A stretch of DNA of 21,871 bases, taken from Candidatus Falkowbacteria bacterium UBA917 (GTDB lineage: Bacteria > Patescibacteriota > Patescibacteriia > Patescibacteriales > Patescibacteriaceae). The stretch lies in the NCBI GenBank assembly GCA_002293855.1, contig DBEB01000025.1, forward strand, positions 1 to 21,871, written 5' to 3'. A program made the translations under genes and the position numbers. A model generated the notes under the pieces. The model saw only the letters and a list, made by a program, of their open reading frames with translations, did no database searches and was not told the DNA's origin. How positions within the stretch are numbered: position 1 is the first letter of the stretch; each line of letters opens with the position of its first letter. Positions 14,372 through 21,871 of this stretch are shown here, piece by piece.

Positions 14372-15497
14372 CGATTATTTCCAAAATCTTTTTGATATAG
14401 TCCTCACCAGACAATAGCTCTGGCAAAACCGGCGCTGTTACCACTTGACGATTAGTCGCCATCCACAGTAGCTTGGCTGTCAGCGCATCCACAGTTGGCA
14501 CAAATAGATACTCTTGATTGTGAATCAACTCCTTGTTACCACCGAGTTCCGAGGCTATCACCGGTGTCTGAGCAAGCGCTGCTTCAATGATCACTGTTGG
14601 CCAGTTTTCATAACACAGTGACGGCACCACCAAACAACTCGTCTGAGCAAGCAAATTAGCCACGCCGGGAGCTGGTAAACGACCGACAAAATTAACCGGT
14701 AGATTTTGATAATTAAGCTTCAGCAAGTTAAGCACCGTACCCTCACCGGCTATAGTTAATTGTGCTTTGACCTTGCTCTGCTGACAAAAATTTTTAAAAG
14801 CTTCTAGCAGCAAGATCACACCCTTGTGCTCCTCAACCTGACCGAGATAGAGGAACTGACAATCAGCAGTCACCTGTCTAGGCAACATCTGCCGACGTGG
14901 ATAGGGATGAGCTAGCACCATGGCGAGTGACTGTTCAAAAAATCCATATTGCCTATGCCAATCCAGAATCCACTTGGACGGGCTAATCACTAGATTTGGC
15001 TGGCCTAAATACTTCTTGACTAAGTTTTGATACTGACTAGCAGCCGACTTGGCTAGCACAAACTCTTGACCATAATTCACTAGTCCTGATGGGTGTAGCA
15101 ATTGTAGATCATGGATAATATGCACCCACTTTTTGCCTTGCTTCTGTAAGGCACTGGCAAAGGACAAGCCTAGTCCTTGTAGATTATTGGTAATAATGAG
15201 ATCTGCTTCACGAGCAAAAGACCAGTTTGATAATTTCTTCTCAGTCTGCCTGTTTCTGACATTGTACCAATGCCAAACTAAACGCAAAGCCTTGGGTACT
15301 TCTGCCAGATGATAATAGAGCGAGGGCAAATATTTAATCTGCTCAGTATCAGCTACTCGCGCGCCTCGCGGCTTGGTCGTCAACACCGCCACCTCATGAC
15401 CCAGAGCAACTAGAGTATCGACTAGCTCCTGACTAAACTGCTCCGCTCCACCACGAGCAAAAGGTTGATAAAGATTATGAGCAATGATGATTTTCAT
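14361..15497 (-). CDS. GT4-family glycosyltransferase, last gene of the glycan operon
   Basis: GT-B enzyme of 378 aa: starts MKIIIAHNLYQPFARGGAEQF with the donor-side G-G-A-E loop, FLYLGQVEEHKG in the second Rossmann domain, and the E-x7-E signature in YENWPTVIIEA near residue 300. It is expected to add a sugar to a lipid-linked glycan in the cytoplasm. Its ATG overlaps the upstream GT4 stop as ATGA, indicating coupled translation. The stop lies inside the convergent gene; no terminator is visible between them. Donor sugar unknown. Confidence 0.9.
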   Translation of the reverse strand: MKIIIAHNLYQPFARGGAEQFSQELVDTLVALGHEVAVLTTKPRGARVADTEQIKYLPSLYYHLAEVPKALRLVWHWYNVRNRQTEKKLSNWSFAREADLIITNNLQGLGLSFASALQKQGKKWVHIIHDLQLLHPSGLVNYGQEFVLAKSAASQYQNLVKKYLGQPNLVISPSKWILDWHRQYGFFEQSLAMVLAHPYPRRQMLPRQVTADCQFLYLGQVEEHKGVILLLEAFKNFCQQSKVKAQLTIAGEGTVLNLLKLNYQNLPVNFVGRLPAPGVANLLAQTSCLVVPSLCYENWPTVIIEAALAQTPVIASELGGNKELIHNQEYLFVPTVDALTAKLLWMATNRQVVTAPVLPELLSGEDYIKKILEIIATK

Positions 15498-16642
15498 AGT
15501 TTAATCGGAGTATATTTGACCCGATGATATAATTCATTAAGTTTATTACCAGCTTGCTGCCAGTTATAGTGATCTCTGGTTAGCTGCGCCCCAGCTACAC
15601 CTAATCTATCAACCAACTCATCATCAGTCAAAACTTTACTAATCTTATCAGCCAAATCCCGCGCACTGCCGGGCCTGACTACCAAGCCCTCTTGATTATT
15701 GGTAAAGACACTACGCACCCCAGGTAGATTTGAAGCAATCACCGGCCGACCACAAGCCATCGCTTCTAGTAGCACCAAGCCAAAAGCTTCATTACGATTA
15801 ATCGATGGCAAGATCAACACTCGTGACGCTTGATAAGCAGCTACCAGATCGAGGTTACTCGCATTACTCACAAACTCTACTTTTTGAGCTAATCCCAAGC
15901 TCCGCACCAATGCCACATAACGCTCTTTTAGCTCTCCACGACCGACAATTTTTAGACTCCAGTCAGTCGTTTTTTTATTAACTAGCGCCAGCGCCTCAAT
16001 CAAGACATCTACGCCTTTAAAATAGTGCGCAGCATCAAGCCCTCCGACAAAGAGTAACTGCCGACTAGCGCTTGGCCTAGCACCAGTTTGAAATAAATTA
16101 CTATCCACCCCAAAAGGCACTTGGGCAAATTTCTGCGGTCGCGCTGTCAGATACTTGGCAATATCCGAGTGATTGACATAATCAAGCGACGCACAAGTCA
16201 CAAAATCAGCACTATGAAACAAGATCGGAAAAAACACTTTTTTATACAATTTAAATACTAGCCCCTTCCAACCCGGCGCACGATTATCCATATGATAATG
16301 CAAGATCAATTTCAGGCTCGGCCGACACAGTTTAGCAAGTAGCACAGCCAGCGCCGCCCCGTAAAAAGGATAGTGAAAATGCACAATATCATAGTCACGC
16401 AATTGCCAACTTAGCTGTGGCAACCACGCAGCATTGCCGTAGGCGCCGTAAGTAGCTAGTCGCTTAACAGTCACAGCGCCGAGCTCCGGCTCGGCATCAC
16501 GCCGTCTATCCTGACCATAATCCGGTGTCATCACTGTCACACTATGACCATATGCGAGCACCGACTTGGCCATTTGCAAAGCACTGTTACCAATCCCACC
16601 CCGATAGGGCGGAAAAGAGCAGACTACATGAGCTATCTTCAT
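15494..16642 (-). CDS. GT4-family glycosyltransferase
   Basis: GT-B enzyme of 382 aa: starts MKIAHVVCSFPPYRGGIGNS with the N-terminal glycine loop, has LFVGGLDAAHYFKGVDVL and LKIVGRGELK in the second domain, and the E-x7-E motif in NEAFGLVLLEAMACG. It belongs to the phosphatidylinositol mannosyltransferase-like branch by general appearance, but the donor is not certain. The ATG follows the DUF2304 stop by 1 bp. It is the fifth gene of the six-gene operon that starts with the protease. Confidence 0.9.
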   Translation of the reverse strand: MKIAHVVCSFPPYRGGIGNSALQMAKSVLAYGHSVTVMTPDYGQDRRRDAEPELGAVTVKRLATYGAYGNAAWLPQLSWQLRDYDIVHFHYPFYGAALAVLLAKLCRPSLKLILHYHMDNRAPGWKGLVFKLYKKVFFPILFHSADFVTCASLDYVNHSDIAKYLTARPQKFAQVPFGVDSNLFQTGARPSASRQLLFVGGLDAAHYFKGVDVLIEALALVNKKTTDWSLKIVGRGELKERYVALVRSLGLAQKVEFVSNASNLDLVAAYQASRVLILPSINRNEAFGLVLLEAMACGRPVIASNLPGVRSVFTNNQEGLVVRPGSARDLADKISKVLTDDELVDRLGVAGAQLTRDHYNWQQAGNKLNELYHRVKYTPIKL

Positions 16643-16643
16643 A

Positions 16644-16982
16644 CTACTTATTAGACTTCTTAAACTCTATCGCCGCCTTGTCCTCAGTCAGCTTAGTAAT
16701 ATTTCTTTCCATTAGTTCCATTTTTAATCGCAGTCTAAAGATCTGAGAAAATAGCAAGGCCACTGCCAAATAGAGCAAAATCTGAATACCCGAACCAGAA
16801 AAACCCAAGGCCGCTACCAGACGATCAATGTCTTTGATAAATAAAACCAGCATGGCCGACACAAACCAAAAACTGAGCCAAAAACTATACTCCGCTCTAG
16901 TGACTTGGCGATGGTAATTTTGCCAAGCCAGCCGAAAAATAAACAGGATAATAATAACTAAAGCGATGGACGATTGAAGCAT
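16644..16982 (-). CDS. DUF2304 family membrane protein
   Basis: A 112-aa protein with three hydrophobic segments (about 3-16, 33-49 and 65-86), of which the third precedes a basic, helical tail (FRLRLKMELMERNITKLTEDKA). The pattern W-x-S-F-W-x-x-S-x-x-x-x-F and the size match DUF2304. Members of this family are commonly found directly beside GT2 polyprenyl-phosphate glycosyltransferases, as here. Since the neighbouring GT2 lacks membrane segments, this protein may anchor it or help flip the product; that is inference. Confidence 0.82.
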   Translation of the reverse strand: MLQSSIALVIIILFIFRLAWQNYHRQVTRAEYSFWLSFWFVSAMLVLFIKDIDRLVAALGFSGSGIQILLYLAVALLFSQIFRLRLKMELMERNITKLTEDKAAIEFKKSNK

Positions 16983-16983
16983 A

Positions 16984-17643
16984 TTATTTATTTAGTTTAG
17001 CTAGTAGTGTGTCACTAATAATTTTTAGTCCTCCTGATAATTTTTGACCGTATTGATGATAGATCACCGTAATCGGCACTTCCACAATAACCAGTCCGGC
17101 AGAATGAGCTAAGTGCAAGATCTCCGTACAGTGTGCCATCCGGTCTTGTTGCCAATTGAGTTTAGCCGCCGACGCCCGACTAAAGGCTCGAAAACCACTT
17201 TGCGGATCAGTCAGCTGGATACCAAACAAGCTATTAAAAAATCGAGCCAGCGGCATCAATAGATATTTCTTGGTCGCCGGCATCATTGTACTATGATCAA
17301 TAAATCTTGACCCGAGCACCATCTCTGCTTGGCCCGCTTCTAGGACTTGGATAAACTTCGGCAAGTCCTTGGCTTGAAACTGTCCATCTCCATCAAAGTG
17401 AATGATAATCTCCGCTCCTCGATCGAGAGCTAGTCTCGTCCCGAGACGCAGCGCTGAGCCTTGCCCACGATTGATAGCTAGGGTCGCTACTAGCGCACCA
17501 GCTTCTCTCGCCAGTCGAACCGTCTCATCACTCGAACCGTCATTAACCACAATCACTTCATCTACCAACTTTTTGGCATCATTAACCACTCGACCAATAT
17601 ATTGGGCGTCATTATAGGCGGCTATGACACAAATCGTTTTCAT
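16984..17643 (-). CDS. GT2 polyprenyl-phosphate sugar transferase (DPM1-like)
   Basis: A 219-aa GT-A enzyme that probably transfers a sugar from a nucleotide donor to undecaprenyl phosphate. Seen: VIAAYNDAQYIG at 6-17, VVNDGSSDET at 32-41, NRGQGSALRLG at 58-68 and the metal-binding DGDGQF at 84-89, followed by GSRF and the SGFRAF block. There is no C-terminal membrane part, as in soluble DPM1 types. The ATG is 1 bp after the upstream stop and the adjacent DUF2304 gene follows by 1 bp. Its product is the likely donor for the GT-C membrane enzymes nearby. Confidence 0.9.
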   Translation of the reverse strand: MKTICVIAAYNDAQYIGRVVNDAKKLVDEVIVVNDGSSDETVRLAREAGALVATLAINRGQGSALRLGTRLALDRGAEIIIHFDGDGQFQAKDLPKFIQVLEAGQAEMVLGSRFIDHSTMMPATKKYLLMPLARFFNSLFGIQLTDPQSGFRAFSRASAAKLNWQQDRMAHCTEILHLAHSAGLVIVEVPITVIYHQYGQKLSGGLKIISDTLLAKLNK

Positions 17644-17644
17644 T

Positions 17645-18664
17645 TTAGTAATAATTCACCGACTTCAGCCCCTTACTCGCTCGCAAATTATCAATCGTTT
17701 TAGCTAGACCGTTATCGAGGGTTACTAGCGGCATCCAGCCCAGCAGTTCTCGAGCCTTGGTAATATTAGGCAGAGCCAGTGGCGTCATAAATAACATCGG
17801 CTTGTCATAACTAATCCCCGACTCGGACTCGAGCATCGCAATAATTCTCTTGGCTAGATCCTCGATATTAATATTGATATCCGAACCAATATTAATCGGA
17901 CCAATCTCAGCACTTTCCATCATCTTGAGCGCCGCACTAACACAGTCATCAACATAACAATAACTAGACGAAAAACTCGGCTCACCATGAATAACTAGAT
18001 CTCGCTCATCGAGAGCGGCACTGATAAAATCAGGGATCATATGACCTTCGTCAAGCGGCATCCTTGGACCATAGACTCGGAAAACTCGCATAATCTTGGT
18101 CTCGAGATTATAAACATCATGATAATTTTTGACCATCGTCTCCGCAAAACGTTTACCTTCATCATAAGCCCCGCGATCAGATAACATATCTACCAAACCA
18201 ATCTCTTCTTCGCTCACCCTGTGACTATCATCTAGCCGACCACCATAAACCACCGACGACGAAAAATGCAAAAGCTTCGCCTGATATTTGAGCGCCAAAT
18301 CCAGAGCATTTTTAACCGCATAGGAATTAGCCAGCAGATTAGAAATCCGATTCTTATTAAAATATTTCGGCGAGCTCGGACAAGCCAAATTATAAATCTC
18401 CTGCACACCCTGAAACTCAATCCGAAAGTCAGCCAGCTCCGTAAACTCCTCGAGCACAATCGGCTTGGACATATCATGTCTAATAAATTTAAAATTGGGA
18501 TCCGAGAGTAGTTGATCAATATTTCTCTCAGTGCCAGAAGAAAAATTATCCACGCAGATTACTTTATTATCCTCCGCCAACTTCTCACACAGATGCGAAC
18601 CAATAAAGCCAGCCCCGCCTAGGACCAACACATTTTTTTTGTCAAAGATAAATTTTTGCGACAT
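17645..18664 (-). CDS. NAD-dependent epimerase/dehydratase, UDP-glucuronate decarboxylase-like
   Basis: Extended short-chain dehydrogenase of 339 aa. The NAD-binding GGAGFIGSH is at 16-24, the VDNFSSG segment at 38-44, NLACPSSP at 92-99 (very close to the N-L-A-C-P-A-S-P of UDP-xylose synthase), SSSVVYG at 135-141 and the catalytic Y167-DEG-K171. These motifs fit conversion of UDP-glucuronate to UDP-xylose or a 4-keto intermediate, feeding the glycosyltransferases downstream. Some SDRs with this signature do other conversions, so exact product is not certain. The ATG is 12 bp after the protease stop; no SD site. Confidence 0.88.
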   Translation of the reverse strand: MSQKFIFDKKNVLVLGGAGFIGSHLCEKLAEDNKVICVDNFSSGTERNIDQLLSDPNFKFIRHDMSKPIVLEEFTELADFRIEFQGVQEIYNLACPSSPKYFNKNRISNLLANSYAVKNALDLALKYQAKLLHFSSSVVYGGRLDDSHRVSEEEIGLVDMLSDRGAYDEGKRFAETMVKNYHDVYNLETKIMRVFRVYGPRMPLDEGHMIPDFISAALDERDLVIHGEPSFSSSYCYVDDCVSAALKMMESAEIGPINIGSDININIEDLAKRIIAMLESESGISYDKPMLFMTPLALPNITKARELLGWMPLVTLDNGLAKTIDNLRASKGLKSVNYY

Positions 18665-18676
18665 ATGGGCTTTGAT

Positions 18677-20830
18677 TTAGTTAGCACTTAACCTCAAAAT
18701 ATTTAGATTATTCACATTGGGCATGACTTTGGTATCGACAACTAGACTCTTAAACAAAATACCATTATCACGATGAATCAGCAATCTTGTCCCATTTTTA
18801 TCAGTCACCAAACAACTAATCTCGGCTCGACCATCATCATCGAGATCCGCCACCGCTACTGACAAGCCAGTCAGTTTCTTGGCGTCACTAACTCTAAAAC
18901 TCCGACGCAGTACGCCGTCTTTATTAAAAACCTTGATCTCGGGACTTGACCCATCGGCGTAATAAAAAATTATTCGACCTTCAGTCCGCACGCTACTGTA
19001 GTTATCACTCACCGCCACTTGGAAATTACCACGCAGGCTAGCAGGAGCTGCCATAAATTGCGACAACAACTGACCTCGCTCATTAAACACTCGCAGATGA
19101 GCTGAGCCAGCGCGAGCCGGCACTGTCACAATCTGCGCTCGACCAAGATTATCAATATCTCCCGCGGCTAGATTGACGCCACCTCGAAAATTAGTTTGAT
19201 AAGCCAAAAACTTATTAAGCAACTTGCCGTTTTGATCAAAGATTCTGATCTCAGGCGCAAGACCTCCGACATTGACTGCTGTAATAATTTCTAAGGCCTG
19301 ATCCGCATTGACATTAGCAACTGCCACAGCTAACGAGCTGGCTTTAGTATCTTCAAAAGCCGTCCACTCCTTCACTGTCTTGCCAGCACTATCCATAATC
19401 TTGAGCTTATTGCGGGCACTCGTCACAAAGCCAGCACCTAGACTCCAAATTTTGTTTTCGGTCACTGGTAACTTGGCAAGCTTCTTAGCCTCGGCATTAA
19501 CTGGCCATTGATATAGATTGCCAGAGCGATCAGAGAGCAGCAGATCATTTTTATGCTTACCAATCGTCATCAAGGCCTTAGCGACCGCTGCATAGAGATT
19601 GAGGCGACCGCTACCGATCCGATCCGCGTAGCTATCATTAATCAAACTAGTCTTATCAACTGATTCGAGCAACAAAGCCTTGATCTGATCCGGCCTGAGC
19701 AAAGGATTGATTTGAGCAATCAAGGCCACTGCCCCGCTCACCATCGGCACAGCGAGCGATGTCCCCGACCAATAACCATCATAGAGCTGATCAAATTCTG
19801 CCCCTGCCTTGTTTTGCTTTGGCGCGTAGACACTAGTGCTATAAATACCGATACCCGGTGCCGCAATATCAATACACTTACCATAACCAGAAAAATTAGC
19901 CTTCCTATCGAGCGAGTCCGTCGCCGCCACACCAATCACCATGTTTTCCGTCGCCGAACCATCTAAACAGACTGGATACATCGGCTTATCAGTGAGTGAT
20001 TGACCGAAGCCCTGACCGAGCTCATTACCACCAGCCGCCACTACTATGATACCAGCTTGGTAAGCTCTACGAATTGCCTCTTCTAAACTCCGACTGTAGT
20101 TCGCTCCGATAAAACTCAGATTGATCACATTGACTTTTTGCGCCACCGCATAGTTAATCGCCGCCACCACTTTGACCGTATCAGTTAATCCACGATCATC
20201 AAGCGCCTTGAGTGGCATAATCTGAGCGCTCCAAGTCACACCAGCCACACCAGTGCGATTATCACCACTGGCGGCGAGGACTCCAGCGATGACTGTGCCA
20301 TGCACCACACCGTCAGCGCTATAACCGAGCTTGAACTTCGGCGCTGGATCAGCGACATTATTCACAAAATCCCAGCCGTTGATATCATCAACAAAACCAT
20401 TCTTGTCATCATCACGACCATTGCCGGCTATTTCTTTTTTATTAACCCAAATATTATTTTTTAAATCCGGATGACTGATTTGGACACCACTATCAATCAC
20501 CGCCACCACCATCTCTGGACTGTCGTGCACCAGCGACCAAGCCCTGTCAGCTCTGATACGCTTCAAATACCATTGGTTGTTGATATAATAATCATTCGGC
20601 AAATTGGCCTTTTGATAACTGACATTTAGCTCAACCAAGCTAACTCTAGGGTCAGATTGCACTTTTAATAATTCTCCAGCGGATAAGCGCATCGCTACTG
20701 GATTAACGAGATCTTTATACTGCACCAAATACTCTGCTCGGGTAGCCCAAAACTGCTCAGCACTCACTTCTAGTAAAGGAGCCAGCAAAGCTGTAAACAC
20801 TATAAAAATAAAGGCTAATCTACCCAACAT
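18677..20830 (-). CDS. Secreted subtilisin-like (S8) protease with FG-GAP/VCBS repeats
   Basis: A 717-aa exported serine protease. Signal peptide at about 1-24, a propeptide-like region to about 100, then the catalytic domain with Asp113 (VIDSG), His177 (VHGTVIAG), oxyanion Asn269 (AGGN) and Ser358 (SGTSLAVPM). A calcium-site-like NGRDDDKNGFVDDINGWDF lies at 137-155. The C-terminal half (about 430-710) holds FG-GAP-like units such as VAVANVNADQALEIIT, AAGDIDNLGRAQIVT and VAVADLDDDGRAEIS, which form beta-propellers on surface proteins. It heads the glycan operon, so it may process or be decorated as a surface protein. The usual HGTHVAG is HGTVIAG here. Confidence 0.93.
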   Translation of the reverse strand: MLGRLAFIFIVFTALLAPLLEVSAEQFWATRAEYLVQYKDLVNPVAMRLSAGELLKVQSDPRVSLVELNVSYQKANLPNDYYINNQWYLKRIRADRAWSLVHDSPEMVVAVIDSGVQISHPDLKNNIWVNKKEIAGNGRDDDKNGFVDDINGWDFVNNVADPAPKFKLGYSADGVVHGTVIAGVLAASGDNRTGVAGVTWSAQIMPLKALDDRGLTDTVKVVAAINYAVAQKVNVINLSFIGANYSRSLEEAIRRAYQAGIIVVAAGGNELGQGFGQSLTDKPMYPVCLDGSATENMVIGVAATDSLDRKANFSGYGKCIDIAAPGIGIYSTSVYAPKQNKAGAEFDQLYDGYWSGTSLAVPMVSGAVALIAQINPLLRPDQIKALLLESVDKTSLINDSYADRIGSGRLNLYAAVAKALMTIGKHKNDLLLSDRSGNLYQWPVNAEAKKLAKLPVTENKIWSLGAGFVTSARNKLKIMDSAGKTVKEWTAFEDTKASSLAVAVANVNADQALEIITAVNVGGLAPEIRIFDQNGKLLNKFLAYQTNFRGGVNLAAGDIDNLGRAQIVTVPARAGSAHLRVFNERGQLLSQFMAAPASLRGNFQVAVSDNYSSVRTEGRIIFYYADGSSPEIKVFNKDGVLRRSFRVSDAKKLTGLSVAVADLDDDGRAEISCLVTDKNGTRLLIHRDNGILFKSLVVDTKVMPNVNNLNILRLSAN

Positions 20831-20837
20831 ATACTCT

Positions 20838-20846
20838 ATAATAACA
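20838..20846 (-). promoter_or_regulatory. Extended -10 promoter of the protease/glycan operon, leaderless
   Basis: The minus strand reads TGT-TATTAT (20846-20838), then 7 nt and the ATG at 20830. The eleven bases TGTGTTATTAT match TGTGTTATAAT in front of the PMT-like gene at all but one position. Predicted leader is 0-1 nt. Confidence 0.6.
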
Positions 20847-20865
20847 CAAAAAAGCTAAAAATAAA

Positions 20866-20884
20866 ACCCGGAACTAGCCCGGGT
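20866..20884 (-). terminator. Intrinsic terminator of the second secreted-protein gene
   Basis: On the minus strand ACCCGG (20884-20879) pairs with CCGGGT (20871-20866) around a 7-nt loop, followed by TTTATTTTT. It resembles the lipoprotein terminator in sequence and in distance from the stop (16 bp). Confidence 0.85.
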
Positions 20885-20899
20885 CTTGTGATAAAAACC

Positions 20900-21682
20900 T
20901 CATTTAATGAGCAACCAAGGTCGAATTTTTCTCTTCAAACCACTGCCGGTAACGATAAAATATCTGCCACTAGGCAAGGATTCTAACTGACCATAAGGCG
21001 CAATTAGCTGACCAAAAATGTCATATACCTGAGACGGACCCAGATCATCAACTAAGGCTTCTTCTTCAACTCCTGTAGTATTATCCAGTCGCACATCAAT
21101 CTTGAAGTCCGGCAGTTTAATGTAGGAGCTTTGTCCAGGTTGATAGACATGGACATTATTAATCCAGATTGTGATCACATCACCAATCTTGAAATTCTCT
21201 TTCAAGAATCGGAAATACAGCTGACAAAAATTAAAATAACCACGATGACTGATTGCAGAGCCTTTACCAACCAAAAAAGTTATATTAGTAATTTTTTGCT
21301 CTGGTCGATCGATCACTACATTTGGAAAAGTCCACCATCTCTGACGAGCTTCCAGTGGATTAAATTCCACAGTGTCACCCACAGCAAAAGAGCTATTGGG
21401 ATAACGCGTGCCTTGACCATACATTACAAATGGTAAGTAACCATCTGGATCACAGGCTCTAGGATTACTGATGAACTGACAGCTATAACTGACATCAAAG
21501 GTAATCTTGGCCACCTGATAATTAACTGGCGCTGAACCTAGATCTAAGTTCAGCAAAATCATAAACTCCGGACATTGCCGAATATTATTATTAATCGGAT
21601 AACCAGACTGACCGGTTATCAGTTGCGCTTTAGTGCTCACAAAACCGATCACCAAAGCCAAGATCACGATAGAGGATCTCAT
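20900..21682 (-). CDS. Secreted protein with type IX-like C-terminal sorting motif
   Basis: A 260-aa protein with a cleavable signal (about 1-20, ending TKAQ). The middle (25-200) is beta-rich with Cys at 37, 68, 77 and 153 and no recognised family. It ends with VYDIFGQL at 219-226, LPSGRYFIV at 236-244 and a basic KRKIRPWLLIK tail. That order closely resembles the type A C-terminal sorting domain of the Bacteroidota type IX secretion system. Start ATG has GGGAG 9 nt upstream. The gene has its own promoter and terminator, and a leader much like that of the lipoprotein gene at 6979-7767. Transfer from Bacteroidota is a fair guess; an unrelated Ig-like end is the alternative. Confidence 0.75.
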   Translation of the reverse strand: MRSSIVILALVIGFVSTKAQLITGQSGYPINNNIRQCPEFMILLNLDLGSAPVNYQVAKITFDVSYSCQFISNPRACDPDGYLPFVMYGQGTRYPNSSFAVGDTVEFNPLEARQRWWTFPNVVIDRPEQKITNITFLVGKGSAISHRGYFNFCQLYFRFLKENFKIGDVITIWINNVHVYQPGQSSYIKLPDFKIDVRLDNTTGVEEEALVDDLGPSQVYDIFGQLIAPYGQLESLPSGRYFIVTGSGLKRKIRPWLLIK

Positions 21683-21690
21683 GAATAAAC

Positions 21691-21759
21691 TCCCAAAAAA
21701 GTTGAAGAAATTTCAAAGTACTAGGCTAGTATTAAAGCAATTACAGCCAAAAAAGTCAA
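21691..21759 (-). promoter_or_regulatory. Promoter and leader of the second secreted-protein gene
   Basis: The minus strand has TTGACT (21759-21754), a 17-bp spacer and TTTAAT (21736-21731), then AGTACTTTGAAATTT (21722-21708) and GGGAG (21695-21691) before ATG 21682. By analogy with the lipoprotein gene, GAAATT (21714-21709) could also serve as -10. Confidence 0.5.
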
Positions 21760-21769
21760 TTAGTCCTTA

Positions 21770-21871
21770 TCATTGCTCCCGACGAGCCTCAATATACTTA
21801 GTAATGCTAAGTTTTTGGCTTGGCAAAGGTCTAAAAGTAATAGTTTTATTGACTATATAGGTCGCGAGGCC
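21770..21871 (-). CDS. Possible C-terminal end of an upstream gene
   Basis: An open frame of 33 codons enters from the right edge on the minus strand and stops at TGA 21772-21770. The last residues include LPSQKLSITKYIEARREQ, which looks protein-like in composition. No family is recognised, and 33 open codons can occur by chance. It would end 11 bp before the -35 box of the secreted-protein gene. Confidence 0.4.
   Translation of the reverse strand, partial: GLATYIVNKTITFRPLPSQKLSITKYIEARREQ

Noticed and set aside
21796..21812. Plus-strand terminator ACTTAG-TAATG-CTAAGT
   Set aside because: Six-bp weak stem, only a short T run, and no plus-strand gene before it.
21633..21860. 75-codon plus-strand open frame at the right edge
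   Set aside because: Covers the promoter, leader and start of the minus-strand secreted-protein gene, with no recognisable motif; likely chance.

Overview
The window looks like a chromosomal segment of a candidate phyla radiation bacterium (Patescibacteria) using the standard genetic code. This is inference from gene content: a compact mraZ-rsmH-ftsL-ftsI-murF division and cell-wall cluster, a MurF with an extra hydrophobic stretch before its EMG motif, a half-length TsaB, a secreted M23 peptidase with an EARLCPDGSAVGR-type Cys segment, FG-GAP repeat secreted proteins and many cell-envelope glycosyltransferases. TGA is used as an ordinary stop (for example rsmH overlapping ftsL as ATGA). No rRNA, tRNA, transposase gene or CRISPR array was seen.

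Layout: 1-527 (-) is the truncated N-terminal part of a SIR2-like protein starting 4 bp after murF. 532-5619 (-) is the dcw operon (mraZ, rsmH, ftsL, ftsI, murF) with a good promoter and a 10-bp-phased MraZ operator. 5731-6904 (-) holds tsaB and an M23 endopeptidase. 6979-7767 (-) is a monocistronic lipoprotein. 7879-10344 (-) is a secreted beta-propeller protein followed by a GT4 glycosyltransferase. 10454-10640 is intergenic, with a bidirectional terminator and two REP-type repeats. 10641-12383 (-) and 12479-14371 (+) are divergent polytopic membrane proteins, probably GT-C type glycosyltransferases. 14361-20830 (-) is a six-gene operon: subtilisin-like protease with FG-GAP repeats, UDP-glucuronate decarboxylase-like enzyme, GT2, DUF2304, and two GT4 enzymes. 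20900-21682 (-) is a second monocistronic secreted protein, and a short open frame at 21770-21871 may be the end of another gene.

How it fits together: the left third makes and divides the cell wall. The rest is a surface-glycan and secreted-protein region: nucleotide-sugar conversion (decarboxylase), polyprenyl-sugar formation (GT2 plus DUF2304), cytosolic glycan extension (three GT4), transfer on the outer membrane face (GT-C proteins), and exported protease and propeller proteins that may be the glycosylated or processed surface partners.

Most interesting: (i) a SIR2-type, possibly NAD-depleting defence gene attached to the murF end of the dcw operon, much richer in A+T than murF; (ii) two unrelated secreted genes 13 kb apart that share almost the same promoter-proximal leader, an SD site and a similar terminator, and both look Bacteroidota-like (lipoprotein; type IX-like C-terminus); (iii) at least five genes whose -10 box lies 6-8 nt before the start codon, predicting leaderless mRNAs; (iv) a REPIN-like inverted pair of palindromes; (v) unusual abundance of the tetranucleotide CTAG.
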